From: Amnimonas aquatica
GTDB lineage: Bacteria > Pseudomonadota > Gammaproteobacteria > Pseudomonadales > Moraxellaceae
Length of the DNA stretch: 5,253 nucleotides
Assembly (NCBI RefSeq): GCF_002943415.1
Contig: NZ_PTQZ01000022.1
Coordinates: 1-5,253 of the forward strand
Direction of reading: 5' to 3'
Part shown: positions 1 to 5,253 of the stretch, one piece after another
Numbering within the stretch: the stretch's first letter is position 1
Layout of the letters: the number at the start of each line of letters is the position of its first letter
The notes under the pieces: generated by a model
The model's database searches: none
Seen by the model: the letters and a program-made list of their open reading frames with translations, nothing else
What the model was told of the DNA's origin: nothing
Made by a program: the position numbers and the translations under genes

Positions 1-127
1 CCGGGTTGTCCCAGTGCACATAGCCGCAGGCCTCGTCGGCGCAGGCCTGGCGCAGCAGGCCGCCATGGTCGCGGTGATGCAGAGGACTGGCGCACTGGGG
101 ACAGAAACGGAAGGCACTGAAGCTCAT
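1..127 (-). CDS. Zinc-ribbon NUDIX hydrolase, N-terminal fragment (runs off the window)
   Basis: Only the first 42 codons are present; the gene continues beyond position 1. Four cysteines at residues 9, 12, 29 and 34 (CPQC near the start, then C-x4-C) form a zinc ribbon, and the stretch GYVHWDNP at residues 35-42 is the kind of sequence that links an N-terminal zinc ribbon to the NUDIX fold in many bacterial NUDIX hydrolases. Those enzymes cleave nucleoside diphosphates linked to another group. The NUDIX box that would prove the call is outside the window, so the family is an inference from the ribbon and linker. The ATG at 127-125 was chosen because it sits just before the ribbon; the ribosome binding site ahead of it is weak (an AGG about 7-9 bases upstream). 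It lies 141 bases after greA on the same strand, beyond a terminator, so it may be read by read-through or from its own promoter, which I could not recognise. Another zinc-ribbon protein remains possible. Confidence 0.72.
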   Translation of the reverse strand, partial: MSFSAFRFCPQCASPLHHRDHGGLLRQACADEACGYVHWDNP

Positions 128-220
128 GGAGGAACCTGCGCTGATGGCGAAGCAGCAGGTAATGAACCACAAATCCGGCAGCGGAAGAAGTCCCGGCGGA
201 GCCAGGGACGGCGGAAACGC

Positions 221-246
221 AGCGGGCCGCCCCGAGGCGGCCCGCT
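221..246 (-). terminator. GC-rich hairpin terminating the carAB-greA operon
   Basis: A perfect 11-bp stem (AGCGGGCCGCC and its complement, 221-231 with 236-246) closes a 4-base loop, TCGG on the minus strand. It begins 22 bases after the greA stop codon. The U-rich tail is poor: the operon strand continues GCGTTTCCGC, with only three U's. The stem is strong enough to act as a terminator, but the weak tail suggests partial read-through toward the downstream zinc-ribbon gene. A second, weaker hairpin (5-bp stem GTCCC/GGGAC at 190-194 and 205-209) follows. The rest of the 128-268 gap shows no gene. Confidence 0.72.
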
Positions 247-268
247 GACGGTCACGGAAAGGCGAGCC

Positions 269-745
269 TCACTCGTAGCGGACAGCCACGACCTCGTACT
301 CGACCCTGCCGCCCGGCGTCTCGATCAGCACGGCATCACCCTCGGACTTGCCGACCAGACCGCGCGCGATCGGCGAGTTCACCGAGATCTTGCCGACCTT
401 GAAGTCGGCTTCGTCGTCGCCGACGATCTGGTAGGTCTTCTCTTCGCCGGTGTCGACATTCTCGATGTCGACGGTGGCGCCGAAGATCACCTTGCCGTTG
501 TTGGCCATCTGCGTGATATCGATGATCTGCGCGTTCGACAGCTTGCCCTCGATGTCCTGGATGCGCCCCTCGATGAAGCCCTGCTGCTCGCGCGCGGCGT
601 GGTACTCGGCGTTCTCCTTGAGATCGCCGTGCGCGCGGGCCTCGGCGATCGCCGCGGTCACCGCCGGGCGATCGATGCTCTTCAGCTTGTTCAGCTCCGC
701 CTTCAGCGCCTCGGCGCCCTGGACGGTCATGGGGTAACGCTGCAT
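269..745 (-). CDS. greA: Transcription elongation factor GreA
   Basis: GreA enters the secondary channel of RNA polymerase and stimulates cleavage of the 3' end of backtracked RNA, restarting stalled complexes. The 158-residue protein equals the E. coli length and aligns without visible gaps. Residues 1 to about 75 are the N-terminal coiled-coil hairpin; its tip carries [16 protein letters not shown] (40-55), with the acidic residues Asp41 and Glu44 that hold the catalytic magnesium. Residues from about 80 to 158 form the globular FKBP-like domain, including GDDEADF (109-115) and [11 protein letters not shown] (120-130). The frame stays open upstream to 841, inside carB, but the ATG at 745 is preferred: it gives the family N-terminus (MQRYPMT) and has an AGGAGG site 6 bases ahead. 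It follows carB by 17 bases, so the two are almost certainly cotranscribed; no separate promoter was recognised. The stop codon is TGA. Confidence 0.97.
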   Translation of the reverse strand: MQRYPMTVQGAEALKAELNKLKSIDRPAVTAAIAEARAHGDLKENAEYHAAREQQGFIEGRIQDIEGKLSNAQIIDITQMANNGKVIFGATVDIENVDTGEEKTYQIVGDDEADFKVGKISVNSPIARGLVGKSEGDAVLIETPGGRVEYEVVAVRYE

Positions 746-751
746 GTCAGG

Positions 752-757
752 CCTCCT
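752..757 (-). promoter_or_regulatory. Ribosome binding site of greA
   Basis: A full AGGAGG (extended to AGAGGAGG through 759) lies 6 bases before the greA ATG and inside the 17-base gap after the carB stop. It fixes the greA start at 745 and shows that greA is translated independently rather than only by coupling to carB. Confidence 0.85.
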
Positions 758-762
758 CTGGT

Positions 763-3987
<3,225 letters not shown>

Positions 3988-3993
3988 GACTGC

Positions 3994-5136
3994 TTACTTC
4001 CGGGCCTGCATCAGTTCAATGAAGTGGTCGAACAGCGGCTGGGCGTCGTTCGGGCCGGGACTGGCTTCCGGGTGACCCTGGAAGCTGAAGGCCGGCTTGT
4101 CGGTGCGGTGGATGCCCTGCAGCGTGCCGTCGAACAGCGAGACGTGCGTGGCGCGCAGGCTGGCTGGCAGCGTGGCCTCGTCGACCGCGAAGCCGTGGTT
4201 CTGGCTGGTGATCATGACGCGACCGCTGTCGAGGTCCTTCACCGGATGGTTGGCACCGTGGTGGCCGTGGCCCATCTTCACCGTCTGCGCGCCGGAGGCC
4301 AGCGCCAGCAGCTGGTGGCCGAGGCAGATGCCGAACACCGGGATGTCGGTCTCCAGGAACTGCTTGATGGCCTCGATGGCGTAGTCGCAGGGCGCGGGGT
4401 CGCCGGGGCCGTTGGACAGGAAGATGCCGTCCGGATTCAGCGCCAGCACATCGGCCGCCGGGGTCTGCGCCGGCACCACGGTGATGTCGCAGCCACGATC
4501 GGCGAGCAGGCGCAGGATGTTGGTCTTGACGCCGAAGTCGTAGGCCACGACCTTGAATTCGGGCGCGATGTCCGGCGTCACGTAGCCGCGGCTGAGATCC
4601 CAGCTACCCTCGGTCCACTTGTAGCTTTCCTGCACCGAGACCACCTTGGCCAGGTCGGCGCCCTTGAGGCCCGGGAACGCGCGCGCGGCGGCGATGGCGG
4701 CTTCGGCGGCACCCTCGGCGGCAGCGGCCGGACCGGCGATGATGGCGCCGTTCTGGGCACCCTTCTCGCGCAGGATGCGGGTCAGGCGGCGGGTGTCGAT
4801 GTCGGCGATGGCGACGACGTTGTTGCGCTGCAGGTATTCCGGCAGCGTCTCGGTCATGCGCCAGTTGCTGGCCAGCAGCGGCAGGTCGCGGATGATCAGG
4901 CCGGCGGCCCAGACCTGCGAGGACTCGGCATCCTCGGGGTTGGTGCCGGTATTGCCGATGTGCGGATAGGTCAGGGTGACCATCTGCTGGCAATAGGACG
5001 GGTCGGTGAGGATTTCCTGATAGCCGGTCATGGCCGTGTTGAACACGACCTCACCACTGGACTGGCCATCGGCGCCGATGGATAAGCCCCTGAAGACGCT
5101 GCCGTCTTCCAGGGCGAGAATGGCGAGCTTGCTCAA
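3994..5136 (-). CDS. carA: Carbamoyl-phosphate synthase small (glutaminase) subunit CarA
   Basis: CarA hydrolyses glutamine and passes ammonia through an internal tunnel to CarB. The 380-residue protein is close to the E. coli length (382). The N-terminal CPSase small-chain domain occupies about 1-190, with [17 protein letters not shown] at 32-48 and [13 protein letters not shown] at 54-66. The class I glutamine amidotransferase domain follows, with SNGPGDP (241-247), the nucleophile elbow GICLGHQ containing Cys271, and GHPEASPGP containing His355 and Glu357, which complete the catalytic triad. An alanine-rich stretch (about 135-153) is a low-complexity version of a normal surface segment, not an insertion. 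The start is TTG at 5136-5134, chosen because it gives the family N-terminus ([13 protein letters not shown]), follows a GGAGGT site, and has no ATG nearby in frame; the first in-frame ATG is codon 36, inside conserved sequence. The stop is TAA. Upstream lies a terminator-like leader that may control it. Only one rare codon stands out, a Leu TTA at codon 18. Confidence 0.98.
   Translation of the reverse strand: MSKLAILALEDGSVFRGLSIGADGQSSGEVVFNTAMTGYQEILTDPSYCQQMVTLTYPHIGNTGTNPEDAESSQVWAAGLIIRDLPLLASNWRMTETLPEYLQRNNVVAIADIDTRRLTRILREKGAQNGAIIAGPAAAAEGAAEAAIAAARAFPGLKGADLAKVVSVQESYKWTEGSWDLSRGYVTPDIAPEFKVVAYDFGVKTNILRLLADRGCDITVVPAQTPAADVLALNPDGIFLSNGPGDPAPCDYAIEAIKQFLETDIPVFGICLGHQLLALASGAQTVKMGHGHHGANHPVKDLDSGRVMITSQNHGFAVDEATLPASLRATHVSLFDGTLQGIHRTDKPAFSFQGHPEASPGPNDAQPLFDHFIELMQARK
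3997..4001 (-). promoter_or_regulatory. Ribosome binding site of carB, overlapping the end of carA
   Basis: GGAAG lies 9 bases before the carB ATG and is made from the last two sense codons of carA (CGG AAG), directly before its TAA stop. Ribosomes finishing carA therefore cover the carB initiation site, which favours translational coupling and a balanced supply of the two subunits. Confidence 0.65.
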
Positions 5137-5140
5137 ACCG

Positions 5141-5146
5141 ACCTCC
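5141..5146 (-). promoter_or_regulatory. Ribosome binding site of carA
   Basis: GGAGGT lies 4 bases before the TTG start codon (5 bases counted from GGAGG). The spacing is on the short side but workable, and this strong site is the main reason for accepting the non-ATG start. Confidence 0.8.
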
Positions 5147-5168
5147 GAACAGATGAAAAGCTGGGCGC

Positions 5169-5228
5169 GCGTGCAAAAAAGCGAGAAAGAGGAACTCCTT
5201 CTCGCTTTTCAATGACTTGGTTGCACGC
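5169..5228 (-). repeat. Outer 8-bp inverted repeat enclosing the leader terminator
   Basis: GCGTGCAA (5228-5221 on the minus strand) is perfectly complementary to TTGCACGC (5176-5169), which lies just past the terminator U's. The pair encloses the terminator stem with an 11-base one-sided bulge (5220-5210), giving a nested two-stem structure of 60 bases. The outer stem uses the last two U's and the bases after them, so it could form only in transcripts that have passed the terminator. Whether it has a role is unknown. Confidence 0.6.
5175..5209 (-). terminator. Intrinsic terminator in the carA leader, candidate attenuator
   Basis: On the minus strand the RNA would fold AAAAGCGAGAA (5209-5199) against UUCUCGCUUUU (5187-5177). 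The stem continues with GGAG (5198-5195) against CUCU (5191-5188), including one G-U pair, and closes on a UUC loop. A run of six U's (5180-5175) follows the GC-rich part. The inner wobble pair is G-U on the minus strand but an A-C mismatch on the plus strand, and the T run is longer on the minus side (6 against 4), so the element is built to stop transcription coming toward carA. Only 38 bases lie between the U run and the carA start, too few for a promoter, so carA transcripts must pass through it. It is either an attenuator of the car operon or the terminator of an upstream same-strand gene that is read through. Confidence 0.75.
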
Positions 5229-5247
5229 TGGCACGATTTGAGCGGCG

Positions 5248-5253
5248 ATTTTA
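5248..5253 (-). promoter_or_regulatory. Candidate -10 box of the car operon promoter
   Basis: TAAAAT at the very edge of the window matches the sigma-70 -10 consensus TATAAT at five of six positions. Transcription would start near 5240-5242 and give a leader of about 105 bases before carA, with the terminator in the middle. The -35 region lies outside the window, so the promoter cannot be confirmed here. No better promoter is visible between this point and carA. Confidence 0.4.

Noticed and set aside
5030..5215. A 61-codon plus-strand frame at the start of carA and its leader
   Set aside because: It is antisense to the carA start and runs through the terminator hairpin, and shows no family resemblance. 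I saw no ribosome binding site that would support it.
5137..5253. An ArgR or PurR operator in the carA leader
   Set aside because: I looked for an AT-rich ARG-box palindrome and a PUR-box and saw neither; any such site would probably lie upstream of the window edge.

Overview
This window of roughly 63-65% GC carries the carbamoyl-phosphate synthetase operon of a bacterium, probably a high-GC gammaproteobacterium. That guess rests on CarA, CarB and GreA reading almost colinearly with their Escherichia coli and Pseudomonas counterparts, and on the carA-carB-greA gene order. The genus cannot be told from the sequence. All real genes lie on the minus strand, so the operon reads from right to left.

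Layout in transcription order: positions 5253-5137 are the carA leader region. It holds a candidate -10 box at the window edge and a strong intrinsic-terminator hairpin with six U's, nested in a second stem. carA (5136-3994) starts at a TTG codon just after a strong ribosome binding site. carB (3987-763) follows after 6 bases. greA (745-269) follows after 17 bases, with its ribosome binding site inside that gap. A GC-rich terminator hairpin (246-221) closes the operon. A zinc-ribbon protein, probably a NUDIX hydrolase, starts at 127 and runs off the window.

CarA (glutaminase, 380 aa) and CarB (synthetase, 1074 aa) form the heterodimer unit that makes carbamoyl phosphate from glutamine, bicarbonate and two ATP, for pyrimidine and arginine synthesis. 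GreA rescues backtracked RNA polymerase. All three look intact, with the expected catalytic residues. The genes are conserved housekeeping genes and I see no mobile element, CRISPR array, RNA gene or unknown multi-gene system.

The part most worth a second look is the carA leader. A terminator that is better formed on the operon strand lies between the only visible promoter element and carA, and the 38 bases between its U-tract and the start codon leave no room for another promoter. This suggests transcription attenuation of the operon, or read-through from an upstream gene outside the window.
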